Below, in pieces: positions 34,054-42,501 of a DNA stretch of 64,000 nt. The DNA is from an uncultured Candidatus Melainabacteria bacterium. GTDB taxonomy: Bacteria > Cyanobacteriota > Vampirovibrionia > Gastranaerophilales > Gastranaerophilaceae. A program made the translations under genes and the position numbers. The stretch spans positions 124,001-188,000 of the forward strand of contig CAKVLH010000003.1 in assembly GCA_934757245.1 (NCBI GenBank), given 5' to 3'. The first letter of the stretch is position 1, and every line of letters begins with the position of its first letter. The notes beneath the pieces are model-generated. The model was not told where the DNA came from, ran no database searches, and was given only the letters and a program-made list of their open reading frames with translations.

Positions 34054-35310
34054 ATGGGTATTGATGTAATTAAGCATACACTAGCAGGACAGATTGTTCA
34101 ACAACTTGATAATAAAGATAATAATAAAGATAACAAAATTGAAGCTTCCATTTGGAATAAATTTGTTCAAGAGTTAGAAATCGGTAGTTCTATTACAAAA
34201 TCTATTTCCTTAAATGATGCAGTAAATTCTGTTACAACATATTTAGTAAGACTAGCTCGCCAATCAAAAGGAAGTGTAGATGAGCTGGCCAAAAAATGGT
34301 TAAATAAATTGTCTAAATCGGAGGAAACAGAGGATAAAGAAGCACCAAAAGAAAATGCAGTTTCTCAAGTTTCAACAGAGAATGTAGAGGAAATTGTTAC
34401 AAATAATGATCCAAAACCTGCAGTTAAACCACAACCAGAAGAACAGGCAACAAGTACACCTCCTGTTAAAATTGATCATAAAACAGGCCCAACTCCAGAA
34501 GAAAACCCTGATTATGATAAAATTGCACGAGGTCAAACAGAACTTCTAAGAGAGCAAACTATCAAAAATTTAAATGGTAAATCTGCTCATAATATTATTG
34601 ATAATAAAAAACAAGAATATTATATTTACAAAGACAACGAAGGTAACAAACAGCGTTGTACTATTGACGAACAGGGAAATATTCATAAATTGATTACAAT
34701 TTCAAATCCTGCACTCGGTAGAAAAGAATTTGTAACAGAAGATACGTTGAAAAATACTATTGGTATTTCGACATTACCTGTAGGTGTTTCTTGTGAATAT
34801 GATAATTCCGGAAATCTTGTATTTAAGGGTAAAAATGGTAAAATATTAAATGCAGATGATGTAAAAAATTATAAACCTGTTGAAAAGGTAAAAACTACAA
34901 AGAAAAAATCTAATACTCCAAAAGTTGATAAGGATTATATTTCAACAATGCAGTCTGGCGTAACGGGGTTAATGTATTCTATACAAGAAGGCAAAATTCA
35001 GAAAAAAGGAAGTGTATCTTTAGTTGGCAATACAATAGAACAATTGTCAAGAAAAAGCAAAAATTTGTTTTTAGAAACTTTTAATAATAACTATTCAGCA
35101 ACCATGCGAAAAATAGTTGGCTCAAAGAATGAAAATGAAAATTTCAACATATTACAACAAAAATATACTGTTTTTAAACAAAATTTAAGTCTTGATTTAG
35201 CGATTTATCAGGATTTATCAAAAAAATCAGAAATAACAGATGCAGAAAAGAAATTCATGGATAATTTTGAACAAAGATTACAAAGATTTATTAATATTCT
35301 TAACGAATAA
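34054..35310 (+). CDS. Uncharacterised protein with an N-terminal EF-hand-like loop
   Basis: A 418-residue protein with no overall family I recognise. The loop DNKDNNKDNKIEASIW near residues 19-34 resembles a calcium-binding EF-hand. A Glu/Pro/Thr-rich low-complexity linker spans about residues 90-155, and the C-terminal half is Lys-rich and helical. There is no signal peptide or membrane segment. AAAGGAG is a strong Shine-Dalgarno. Its layout resembles the EF-hand protein at 25.95 kb, and it may be a distant member of the same group. Confidence 0.75.
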   Translation: MGIDVIKHTLAGQIVQQLDNKDNNKDNKIEASIWNKFVQELEIGSSITKSISLNDAVNSVTTYLVRLARQSKGSVDELAKKWLNKLSKSEETEDKEAPKENAVSQVSTENVEEIVTNNDPKPAVKPQPEEQATSTPPVKIDHKTGPTPEENPDYDKIARGQTELLREQTIKNLNGKSAHNIIDNKKQEYYIYKDNEGNKQRCTIDEQGNIHKLITISNPALGRKEFVTEDTLKNTIGISTLPVGVSCEYDNSGNLVFKGKNGKILNADDVKNYKPVEKVKTTKKKSNTPKVDKDYISTMQSGVTGLMYSIQEGKIQKKGSVSLVGNTIEQLSRKSKNLFLETFNNNYSATMRKIVGSKNENENFNILQQKYTVFKQNLSLDLAIYQDLSKKSEITDAEKKFMDNFEQRLQRFINILNE

Positions 35311-35398
35311 TTATTAAATAAAGACGAATTCTATCTACATCTACAGGTTGTATCGTTTGTATGTTAGTGATAAATTCTTCACTATAGAGGAGTTTATT

Positions 35399-36376
35399 AT
35401 GACAAAAATACTTTTTATCATTGATAAAATTGAGCTTAAATATTTCGAGTTTAATAACCTTGTTACAAATTTCTGGATGATTAAAGAGTTTTTAGAACGT
35501 GGTAATGAAGTTTTTATTACGACAATACCAAATTTATCATTAAAACAAGATAGAGCTTACACAAAGTGCTACGAAACTTTTGTAAGTGAAAATAATATTT
35601 TTTACAAAGATGTAAAAATTGAAAAAGAAATTGATGAATTTGATTTGGTTATGTTTAGACCGGATCCGCCGGTTGATATAGACTATATAAATGCTACTTA
35701 CATTTTTGATTTTGTTACTAAGCCTTGTGTTATAAATTCGCCAAGTGCAATTCGCGATTTTAATGAAAAATTGCATAGCGTTCATTTTAAAGAACTAATG
35801 ACTGATAACATTGTAACAGCTTCGTTAGATGAGATTGAGAAATTCTTAGCAATTCATAAACAAATTGTACTAAAACCGCTAAACCGTTGTTTCGGCTCAG
35901 GTGTGATGTATTTGTATGAAGGTGATCCAAATACAAGAACTATTATTAATACGATGACAAACAACGAAACTACATTAGTTATGGTGCAACAATTTATTCC
36001 TGCTGTAAAACAAGGTGATAAACGTGTTTTAACTCTTGGCGATAAAGTTTTAAAATATTGTATTAAGAAACTTCCGACAAAGGATGATTTTAAATTTAAT
36101 ACCCACAATGACAATTTTATAACTTCGGCAGAACTTTCTGCAGGAGAGTTTGAAAGTTTTACGAAGGTTGCTCAAAAATTAAATTCTATGGGGATTCCAA
36201 TGGCAGGTTTAGATGTTATTGACAGTCGAATTATTGAAGTCAATGTTACAAGCCCATGCTATTTCATAAAAGAAATTAATGGCTTGTATGGTGTGCATTT
36301 GGAAAAAGAAATTTGCGACTATATTTTAAACGAAGAACATTTAGCGCTTGCACATTCAGGCAAAGAAAATAAATGA
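35399..36376 (+). CDS. GshB-like ATP-grasp ligase (glutathione synthetase family)
   Basis: A 325-residue protein with ATP-grasp features of prokaryotic glutathione synthetase: the N-terminal LFIIDKIELKYFEFNNL, FRPDPPVD, a substrate-binding loop NSPSAIRDFNEKLHSVHF, KPLNRCFGSGV (ATP-binding Lys) and VQQFIPAVKQGDKRVLTL. Some GshB residues differ, for example the usual glycine-rich loop is RCFGSG. The substrate may therefore be glutathione-like rather than glutathione itself. The start at 35399 is chosen because AGAGGAG lies just before it; the upstream frame is intergenic. No gshA gene is in the window. Confidence 0.72.
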   Translation: MTKILFIIDKIELKYFEFNNLVTNFWMIKEFLERGNEVFITTIPNLSLKQDRAYTKCYETFVSENNIFYKDVKIEKEIDEFDLVMFRPDPPVDIDYINATYIFDFVTKPCVINSPSAIRDFNEKLHSVHFKELMTDNIVTASLDEIEKFLAIHKQIVLKPLNRCFGSGVMYLYEGDPNTRTIINTMTNNETTLVMVQQFIPAVKQGDKRVLTLGDKVLKYCIKKLPTKDDFKFNTHNDNFITSAELSAGEFESFTKVAQKLNSMGIPMAGLDVIDSRIIEVNVTSPCYFIKEINGLYGVHLEKEICDYILNEEHLALAHSGKENK

Positions 36377-36380
36377 TATT

Positions 36381-39206
36381 TTATGAATTAAAAAACGGTT
36401 TTAAATATCTTCCGGTATGCGAATTTGGATTCTTTGAAACTTCTTTAGGAGTCCCGCAAGCAACAATTTCTCCGCCTGCGTTTCCGCCTTCCGGCCCGAG
36501 GTCGATAATATAATCGGCAACTTTAATTAAGTCTAAATTGTGTTCAATAATTAAAATTGTATTACCGTTGTCCGCAAGTTGTTGGAGAATTTTAATCAAT
36601 TTATCCAAATCATGCCAGTGCAAACCGACAGACGGTTCATCGAGCAAATACAAGGTTTTGCCTGTTGCGCGTTTATTAAGTTCAGCTGCAAGCTTAATTC
36701 TTTGTGCTTCACCGCCTGATAGTGTTGTAGCGCTTTGACCAAGTTTTATATAATCCAAACCAACATCATTAAGTGTTTTTAGCTTGTTTGCAATTTGCGG
36801 AATATTTTCAAAGAATTCATACGCTTCTTTAACGCTCATTTCTAAAACATCTGCAATCGTTTTACCTTTGTACTTAACTTCCAGAGTTTCGTTATTATAG
36901 CGCTTTCCTTTACAAACATCGCATTTTACATAAACATCAGACAAAAAGTTCATTTCGATTTTTAAAACACCATCGCCTGAGCATGCTTCACATCTTCCGC
37001 CTTTTACGTTAAAGCTAAATCTTCCGGGTTTGTAACCGCGCATTTTTGCTTCGTTAGTTTTTGCATAAAGCTCTCTAATTGGTGTAAATACGTCCGTATA
37101 AGTTGCAGGATTTGAACGCGGAGTTCTGCCTATTGGTGACTGGTCAATATCAATAATCTTATCAAGGTTTTCAAATCCCAAAATTTCGTCTACACCTTGA
37201 GGTTTTGGTTTGTTTTTTCTAAGTTTATGTACTGCATATTCATAAATCAACTCTTGCATCAAAGTTGATTTCCCAGAACCTGAAACACCTGTAAGTACAA
37301 CGATTTTGCCCAATGGAATATCTAAATCAATATTTTTTAAATTATTTTTAAATGCGTTTCTGATTTGTAAATATTGACCGTTACCCTCTCTGATTTTTTC
37401 AGGAATAGGGATTTTATATTCACCGCTCAAATATTTGCCGGTAATGGACTCTGGTGCTTTTATAATATCTTCAACACCACCTTGAGCAATAACATTTCCG
37501 CCGAAAACACCAGCGTTTGGACCTATATCAACAATATAATCTGCATTTCTGATTGTGTCCTCATCATGCTCAACAACAATAAGTGAATTTCCCATATTTC
37601 TGAGTTTAATCAAGGTTTTAATCAATCTATCGTTATCGCGTTGGTGTAAACCGATTGAAGGTTCGTCCAAAACGTATAATACGCCTGAAAGTCCGCTTCC
37701 AATTTGGGTTGCAAGTCTGATTCTTTGCGCTTCACCGCCGGAAAGTGTTCCGGATGTGCGTGCAAGGTTCAAATAGTTCAAACCTACATCACACAAGAAT
37801 TTTAATCTTGCGCGAACTTCGTCTAAAATTTGTTTACCGATTTTCATTTGAAAATCGCTGAGTGTTAAATAAAGCTCACTTACAAATTCATAGGCTTTAT
37901 CAATCGGCATCAAGCAAAATTCATAGATATTAACTCCGTTTATTCTAACTGCAAGTGGGAAGGGTTTAAGTCTTGAACCACCGCATTTTTCGCAAGGAGT
38001 TGTAATCATGTATTTTTCAATCTCGGCTTTCCAATATTCGCTCTCAAGATTATAATGCTTCATCAAGAAGGGAATTACACCGATAAATTTTTGCAAAGTT
38101 GTACGATAGCGTTTAGTTCCAAATTCTCTGATTCGCATTGGAATACGTTCTTCTGAACCATATAAAATAATTGTTTGATGTTCAGCAGGTAAATCCTTAA
38201 ACGGGATATTCAAATCAATTTTGTATTCTGCTGAAACTGCATTTATTACATCATCGTAATATCCTGTAGAAGATTTACTCCAAGGATAAATTGCGCCTTC
38301 TTTTATGGATTTGTTTTTGTCAGGCACAACTAAATCCGGGTCAATTTTAAAATCAACGCCAATACCGCCACATTTGTCGCAAGCACCGTAAGGCGCGTTA
38401 AAAGAGAATATGCGCGGAGTTAATTCTTCAAAACTTAAATTGCAATCAGGACAAGCTAGTTTTTCGCTGTAAATTATTTCTTCACCGCCGATAACATCAA
38501 TTGTTGCAACGCCGTCCGCTTTTTTTAACGCGATTTGAACGCTATCTGCAATTCTAGATTTTGCTTCCGGTTTTATAACAACTCTATCTACAACAACATA
38601 AATCGTATGAGTTTTGGTTTTAGCCAGCTTAATTTCGTCTTCATCAAGGTTATAAATTTCGCCATCTACTTTTACACGAACAAAACCTTCCTGTCTTAAT
38701 TCTTCAAATAAAGATAAAAATTCTCCTTTTTTACCTTTTACAATTGGCGCAAGAATTTGGATTTTTGTCCCTGTTTCGAGTTTTAAAATACTGTTTACTA
38801 TTTCATCAATCGTTTGCGGTTTAATCGGTTTTCCGCATTTAGGGCAAAAAGGCGTCCCAACACGAGCGTACAAAAGACGTAAATAATCATAAATTTCTGT
38901 AACTGTTCCAACGGTAGAGCGCGGATTATTGCTTGTAGATTTTTGGTCAATAGAAATTGCCGGAGTAAGTCCGTCAATATAATCCACATCAGGCTTATCC
39001 ATTTGTCCCAAAAATTGGCGTGCATAAGTTGAAAGGCTTTCTATATAACGTCTTTGACCTTCCGCAAAAATTGTATCAAAAGCCAACGAGCTTTTTCCTG
39101 AACCCGAAACTCCCGTAAAAACGACCAATTCGTTTTTAGGAATTTCCAACGATACATTTTTTAAATTATGCTCTCTCGCACCCTTAATTGTAATTTTGTC
39201 TGCCAT
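36381..39206 (-). CDS. uvrA: Excinuclease ABC subunit A
   Basis: A 941-residue protein of normal UvrA length. It is the damage-recognition ATPase of nucleotide excision repair. Two ABC ATPase modules are visible, with Walker A FTGVSGSGKSSLAFD and LTGVSGSGKSTLMQE and signature SGGEAQRI in each half. The zinc-binding Cys pairs (CPDCNLSF with CDKC, and CEAC with CDVC) are intact. The ATG has no ribosome-binding site; a perfect TGCTATAAT lies 6 bp before it. It converges with the GshB-like gene, 4 bp apart. Confidence 0.98.
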   Translation of the reverse strand: MADKITIKGAREHNLKNVSLEIPKNELVVFTGVSGSGKSSLAFDTIFAEGQRRYIESLSTYARQFLGQMDKPDVDYIDGLTPAISIDQKSTSNNPRSTVGTVTEIYDYLRLLYARVGTPFCPKCGKPIKPQTIDEIVNSILKLETGTKIQILAPIVKGKKGEFLSLFEELRQEGFVRVKVDGEIYNLDEDEIKLAKTKTHTIYVVVDRVVIKPEAKSRIADSVQIALKKADGVATIDVIGGEEIIYSEKLACPDCNLSFEELTPRIFSFNAPYGACDKCGGIGVDFKIDPDLVVPDKNKSIKEGAIYPWSKSSTGYYDDVINAVSAEYKIDLNIPFKDLPAEHQTIILYGSEERIPMRIREFGTKRYRTTLQKFIGVIPFLMKHYNLESEYWKAEIEKYMITTPCEKCGGSRLKPFPLAVRINGVNIYEFCLMPIDKAYEFVSELYLTLSDFQMKIGKQILDEVRARLKFLCDVGLNYLNLARTSGTLSGGEAQRIRLATQIGSGLSGVLYVLDEPSIGLHQRDNDRLIKTLIKLRNMGNSLIVVEHDEDTIRNADYIVDIGPNAGVFGGNVIAQGGVEDIIKAPESITGKYLSGEYKIPIPEKIREGNGQYLQIRNAFKNNLKNIDLDIPLGKIVVLTGVSGSGKSTLMQELIYEYAVHKLRKNKPKPQGVDEILGFENLDKIIDIDQSPIGRTPRSNPATYTDVFTPIRELYAKTNEAKMRGYKPGRFSFNVKGGRCEACSGDGVLKIEMNFLSDVYVKCDVCKGKRYNNETLEVKYKGKTIADVLEMSVKEAYEFFENIPQIANKLKTLNDVGLDYIKLGQSATTLSGGEAQRIKLAAELNKRATGKTLYLLDEPSVGLHWHDLDKLIKILQQLADNGNTILIIEHNLDLIKVADYIIDLGPEGGNAGGEIVACGTPKEVSKNPNSHTGRYLKPFFNS

Positions 39207-39212
39207 AACAAA

Positions 39213-39221
39213 ATTATAGCA
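39213..39221 (-). promoter_or_regulatory. Extended -10 promoter (TGCTATAAT) 6 bp before uvrA ATG
   Basis: Perfect minus-strand TG-C-TATAAT, then TTTGTT and the ATG. Confidence 0.65.
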
Positions 39222-39253
39222 CAGGGAATTTTTAAGGACGAATAATTTAAAAA

Positions 39254-40285
39254 CTATTTAACTCTTGAAAAAACTTCAACATCAATATTATCAAATGTGT
39301 TATTGAAGAAATAAGCTGAAGAAGCTACCATTGACGCGTTATCCGTACAATATTTCATTATAGGCGCGTAAACTGAATATCCTTCGTCTTTCAAGCTAAA
39401 TATTTTTTTTCTGATTTCAGAATTTGCAGCAACTCCACCGGCTAAAACAACTTGCTTATAACCTGTCTCTTCAAGTGCGTGCTTAACTTTTTTAAACAAA
39501 GTAGATGAAACACATTCTTGAAAACTCGCACAAATATCATTTACAGGCATTTCTTTGACGTCAAAACTTTTAACAAGCCTTAAAACAGCCGTCTTAAGTC
39601 CACTAAAACTGAAATCGTATCCGCCAACTTTAGCTTCGGGAAGTTTAAAAGCATGAGGATTACCTTCTTGCGCCAATTTATCAAGTTTAGGACCTCCCGG
39701 ATAAGGCAAGCCGATTAATCTTGCGACTTTATCATAAGCTTCACCTACCGCATCATCAATAGTTTCACCTATGATTTCTAAATCAGAATATGAACTTGCT
39801 TTAATAATTTGTGTATGACCACCACTAACTAAAAGCGCAATAAAAGGTGGTTCTAATTCTGTATCAATAAAGTTTGCAGCCAAGTGAGCGTTTAAATGGT
39901 TAACACCTATAAAAGGTTTATCATAGGCTAAAGCTAATGATTTAGCCGCGTTTAATCCGACCAAAAGACAACCTACAAGACCGGGGCCTACAGTTCCGGC
40001 AAAGGCTGTAATATCTTCGCCTTTTAGATTTGCTTGTTTGAAAGCTTCATCAATAACTACATTAATGGCTTCCAAGTGCTCTCTCGCTGCTATTTCAGGA
40101 ATAACACCGCCGTAAGCTTCATGGATTTTAATTTGAGAAGCTACAACATTTGCTAAAACTTCTCGTCCGCCTTTAACAATTGCGCATGCTGTTTCATCAC
40201 AGCTTGATTCTATTGCCATAATTATTGAATTTTTATCAATTGTAACAGGTTTGTTACTGAATAATGTATTTTTAATCTTGTTCAT
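39254..40285 (-). CDS. tsaD: tRNA threonylcarbamoyladenosine transferase TsaD
   Basis: A 343-residue protein of the ASKHA fold. It transfers the threonylcarbamoyl group onto A37 of ANN-decoding tRNAs. Visible motifs are IMAIESSCDETACAIV at the N-terminus, the metal-binding GVNHLNAHLAA, and LLVSGGHTQI; the C-terminal VLAGGVAANSEIR is also typical. A short N-terminal extension of about 20 residues precedes the usual start. The ATG sits 6 bp after TACAAT with no Shine-Dalgarno. tsaB and tsaE are not in the window. Confidence 0.95.
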   Translation of the reverse strand: MNKIKNTLFSNKPVTIDKNSIIMAIESSCDETACAIVKGGREVLANVVASQIKIHEAYGGVIPEIAAREHLEAINVVIDEAFKQANLKGEDITAFAGTVGPGLVGCLLVGLNAAKSLALAYDKPFIGVNHLNAHLAANFIDTELEPPFIALLVSGGHTQIIKASSYSDLEIIGETIDDAVGEAYDKVARLIGLPYPGGPKLDKLAQEGNPHAFKLPEAKVGGYDFSFSGLKTAVLRLVKSFDVKEMPVNDICASFQECVSSTLFKKVKHALEETGYKQVVLAGGVAANSEIRKKIFSLKDEGYSVYAPIMKYCTDNASMVASSAYFFNNTFDNIDVEVFSRVK

Positions 40286-40291
40286 ACTATT

Positions 40292-40297
40292 ATTGTA
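40292..40297 (-). promoter_or_regulatory. -10 element (TACAAT) 6 bp before tsaD ATG
   Basis: Minus-strand TACAAT, then AATAGT and the ATG. No TG extension. Confidence 0.5.
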
Positions 40298-40339
40298 CTA
40301 CAACAATAATAAATTAATTAGAAATTTTTAAGGAGAAAA

Positions 40340-40720
40340 ATGCACATTGTTCCAATTCAAAAACAAATGAATATGAAACCAACTAATTTTAAAGCTCATT
40401 TTTTAGATGATGATAAAGGTTATTTCCGAGATATGTGGTTAACAGCTGATAAATCAAAATCGTTATTGGATCTGGCAAATCAATTACATAATTTTCGTGA
40501 AGATGATATGCTTGAAATTGTTAATAAGAAGAAGAATTATACAAGCGTAGAGTATGAAATATTTAATCACCAAACCGGTTTTAAATCTTGCTATAAAGTA
40601 GGTTCAAATGTAACTATAAATAAAACACTAGAATTTTTGTTAGAATCAGTTTTATCTGACAAAAATCTCTTTCTTAGAGATTTTTCATCTCATATTTATT
40701 ATTTATTATTAAAAAGATAG
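40340..40720 (+). CDS. Small uncharacterised protein with N-terminal FKA motif
   Basis: A 126-residue protein of no family I recognise. Its N-terminus (MNMKPTNFKAHFLDDD) carries an F-K-A variant of the motif seen at 4.3, 7.4 and 10.4 kb. There is no signal peptide or membrane segment. The rest is mixed alpha/beta with a charged middle (FREDDMLEIVNKKKNYTS). AAGGAGA is the Shine-Dalgarno. It lies 11 bp upstream of obgE on the same strand, so the two are probably co-transcribed. A terminator-like hairpin lies inside its last codons (40661-40685). Confidence 0.75.
   Translation: MHIVPIQKQMNMKPTNFKAHFLDDDKGYFRDMWLTADKSKSLLDLANQLHNFREDDMLEIVNKKKNYTSVEYEIFNHQTGFKSCYKVGSNVTINKTLEFLLESVLSDKNLFLRDFSSHIYYLLLKR
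40661..40685 (+). terminator. Terminator-like hairpin inside the coding end
   Basis: AAAAATCTCT, loop TTCTT, AGAGATTTTT: a perfect 10-bp stem ending in T's, located within codons of the F-K-A gene about 35 nt before its stop. It could reduce read-through into obgE. Confidence 0.45.
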
Positions 40721-40731
40721 GACGTAAATAA

Positions 40732-42030
40732 GTGAAATTTTTAGATAAAGCAAAAATAAGAGTAATCTCAGGGCATGGTGGAAACGGCATGGTAGCTTGG
40801 CGTCGTGAAAAATATGTAGATAAAGGTGGACCGGCCGGTGGTGATGGTGGTCGTGGTGGCGATATTTATTTCGTTGCGGATGAAAATATGTCAACACTTT
40901 TAGATTTTAAAATCAAATCCGTATTTAAAGCACCTTCAGGAGAAAATGGCGGTATTAAAGGAATGCATGGTGCTTGCGCCAAAGATTTGTATTTAAAAGT
41001 GCCGATGGGAACAATTGTTAGAGATACCAAAACCGGCAACGTTATAGCAGATTTAACAGAACACGAACAAAAAGTTCTTATTGCAAAAGGCGGTCGCGGT
41101 GGTCGCGGTAATGCAAGATTCGCAACAGCTCAAAAAAGAGCACCGCAATTCTGTGAACCGGGAGAACCGGGAATTGAAAGAGTTTTGGAATTAGAACTTA
41201 AACTAATTGCTGATATAGGGCTTTTAGGAATGCCAAATGCCGGTAAATCTACATTCATTAGTGCAGTAAGTTCTGCTAAACCAAAGATTGCAGACTATCC
41301 TTTTACAACACTCGTTCCAAATTTGGGCGTTGTGAAAAAGTCTGACGGCGGTTCTTATGTTATTGCAGATATTCCCGGTCTTATTGAAGGTGCGTCTGAA
41401 GGCGTGGGACTTGGTCATGAGTTTTTGCGCCATGTGGAAAGATGTCGTTTCTTGGTTCATATTGTTGATTTAACTGCAGAAAATCCTGTTGAAAACTATA
41501 AAATTATTAATAATGAACTTAAAAAGCATTCGGAAGGTTTGGCAAATCTTTATCAAATTCTTGTTCTTAACAAAATTGATGCGATATTGGAAGAAGATTT
41601 AGAAAGGCTCAAAAATGAATTTAAACCTTTAGCTAAAGATATTTTCACAATTTCTGCTGTTACTAAACAAGGCTTAGATGATTTACTTTACTTTATTTCA
41701 AATAAGGTTGACGAAATTCCTAAACCTGAATTTGACATTGATATAGAAGAAGATTTAGGTGCTTATGACAATGATGATAGCGCGTTTGAAGTTAATAAAG
41801 TTGCTAAAGATGTTTATATAATTTCAGGCGGAAAAATTAATCGTTTAGCAAAAGTTACAGATGCTAGAAATACTGAGCAAGTTGTGAGATTGCAAAATAT
41901 TCTGAAAAGCATGGGTGTTTTTGAAAAATTGCACCAATACGGACTTAAAAACGGCGATACTGTAATTCTCGGACATTTAGAACTTGGTTATTACGATGAT
42001 GAAATTTGGGGCGAAGGTAGCAAAGTTTAG
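40732..42030 (+). CDS. obgE: GTPase Obg
   Basis: A 432-residue GTPase linked to 50S ribosome assembly and the stringent response. The glycine-rich N-terminal Obg fold (GHGGNGMVAWRREKYV, GGDGGRGGDI), the G domain (GMPNAGKST, DIPGLIEGA, NKID) and a C-terminal OCT domain (about residues 340-430) are all present. Translation starts at a GTG. The neighbours are typical of a housekeeping operon; its end overlaps the probable start of tadA by about 35 bp. Confidence 0.96.
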   Translation: MKFLDKAKIRVISGHGGNGMVAWRREKYVDKGGPAGGDGGRGGDIYFVADENMSTLLDFKIKSVFKAPSGENGGIKGMHGACAKDLYLKVPMGTIVRDTKTGNVIADLTEHEQKVLIAKGGRGGRGNARFATAQKRAPQFCEPGEPGIERVLELELKLIADIGLLGMPNAGKSTFISAVSSAKPKIADYPFTTLVPNLGVVKKSDGGSYVIADIPGLIEGASEGVGLGHEFLRHVERCRFLVHIVDLTAENPVENYKIINNELKKHSEGLANLYQILVLNKIDAILEEDLERLKNEFKPLAKDIFTISAVTKQGLDDLLYFISNKVDEIPKPEFDIDIEEDLGAYDNDDSAFEVNKVAKDVYIISGGKINRLAKVTDARNTEQVVRLQNILKSMGVFEKLHQYGLKNGDTVILGHLELGYYDDEIWGEGSKV

Positions 42031-42454
42031 TTATATGCAAAATGCCATTAATGAAGCTTTAAAATGTAAAATTGATGTTCCGGTTGGCTGTGTTATTAAA
42101 AAAAATGGTGAAATTATTGCACAAGCTTGTAATCGTCGAGAATTGGACGATGATGTAACTTCACATGCAGAAATACTTGCAATAAAAAAAGCGCAACAAA
42201 ACTTAAGCACTTCAAGATTGCAGAATTGTGAACTATATGTTACTCTTGAGCCTTGCCCTATGTGCACTTGGGCAATTTTACAAGCAGGAATTAAAACAGT
42301 TTATTTTGGTTCATACAATTCTCAATACGGAGCAATGGGAAGTGCGATTAATTTAGCTAAATTTGCGCATTCAAAAATAAAAATCTATGGTGGCATTGAA
42401 GAAGAAAAATGCGATAAAATATTGAAAGAGTTTTTTGAAAAAATTAGAAAGTAG
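41996..42454 (+). CDS. tadA: tRNA-specific adenosine deaminase
   Basis: A zinc-dependent deaminase of about 150 residues that converts A34 to inosine in tRNA-Arg(ACG). The catalytic HAE (SHAEILAI) and PCPMC motifs are intact, and VPVGCVI matches the family N-terminus. Several starts are possible: two ATGs at 41996 and 41999, which overlap obgE, and one at 42035. Alignment from memory with TadA N-termini (FSYMQNAINEAL) favours one of the earlier ATGs. A cytidine deaminase is unlikely given the spacing and the tRNA/translation neighbourhood. Confidence 0.9.
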   Translation: MMKFGAKVAKFSYMQNAINEALKCKIDVPVGCVIKKNGEIIAQACNRRELDDDVTSHAEILAIKKAQQNLSTSRLQNCELYVTLEPCPMCTWAILQAGIKTVYFGSYNSQYGAMGSAINLAKFAHSKIKIYGGIEEEKCDKILKEFFEKIRK

Positions 42455-42501
42455 AAATTGTGGGTTGGACTTTCAACCCAACAAAAACTTAAGGTCGCGG
42501 T

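Noticed and set aside
42035-42454. Later ATG at 42035 as the tadA start
   Set aside because: It would remove residues aligned with the usual TadA N-terminus; possible, but less likely than the two earlier ATGs.
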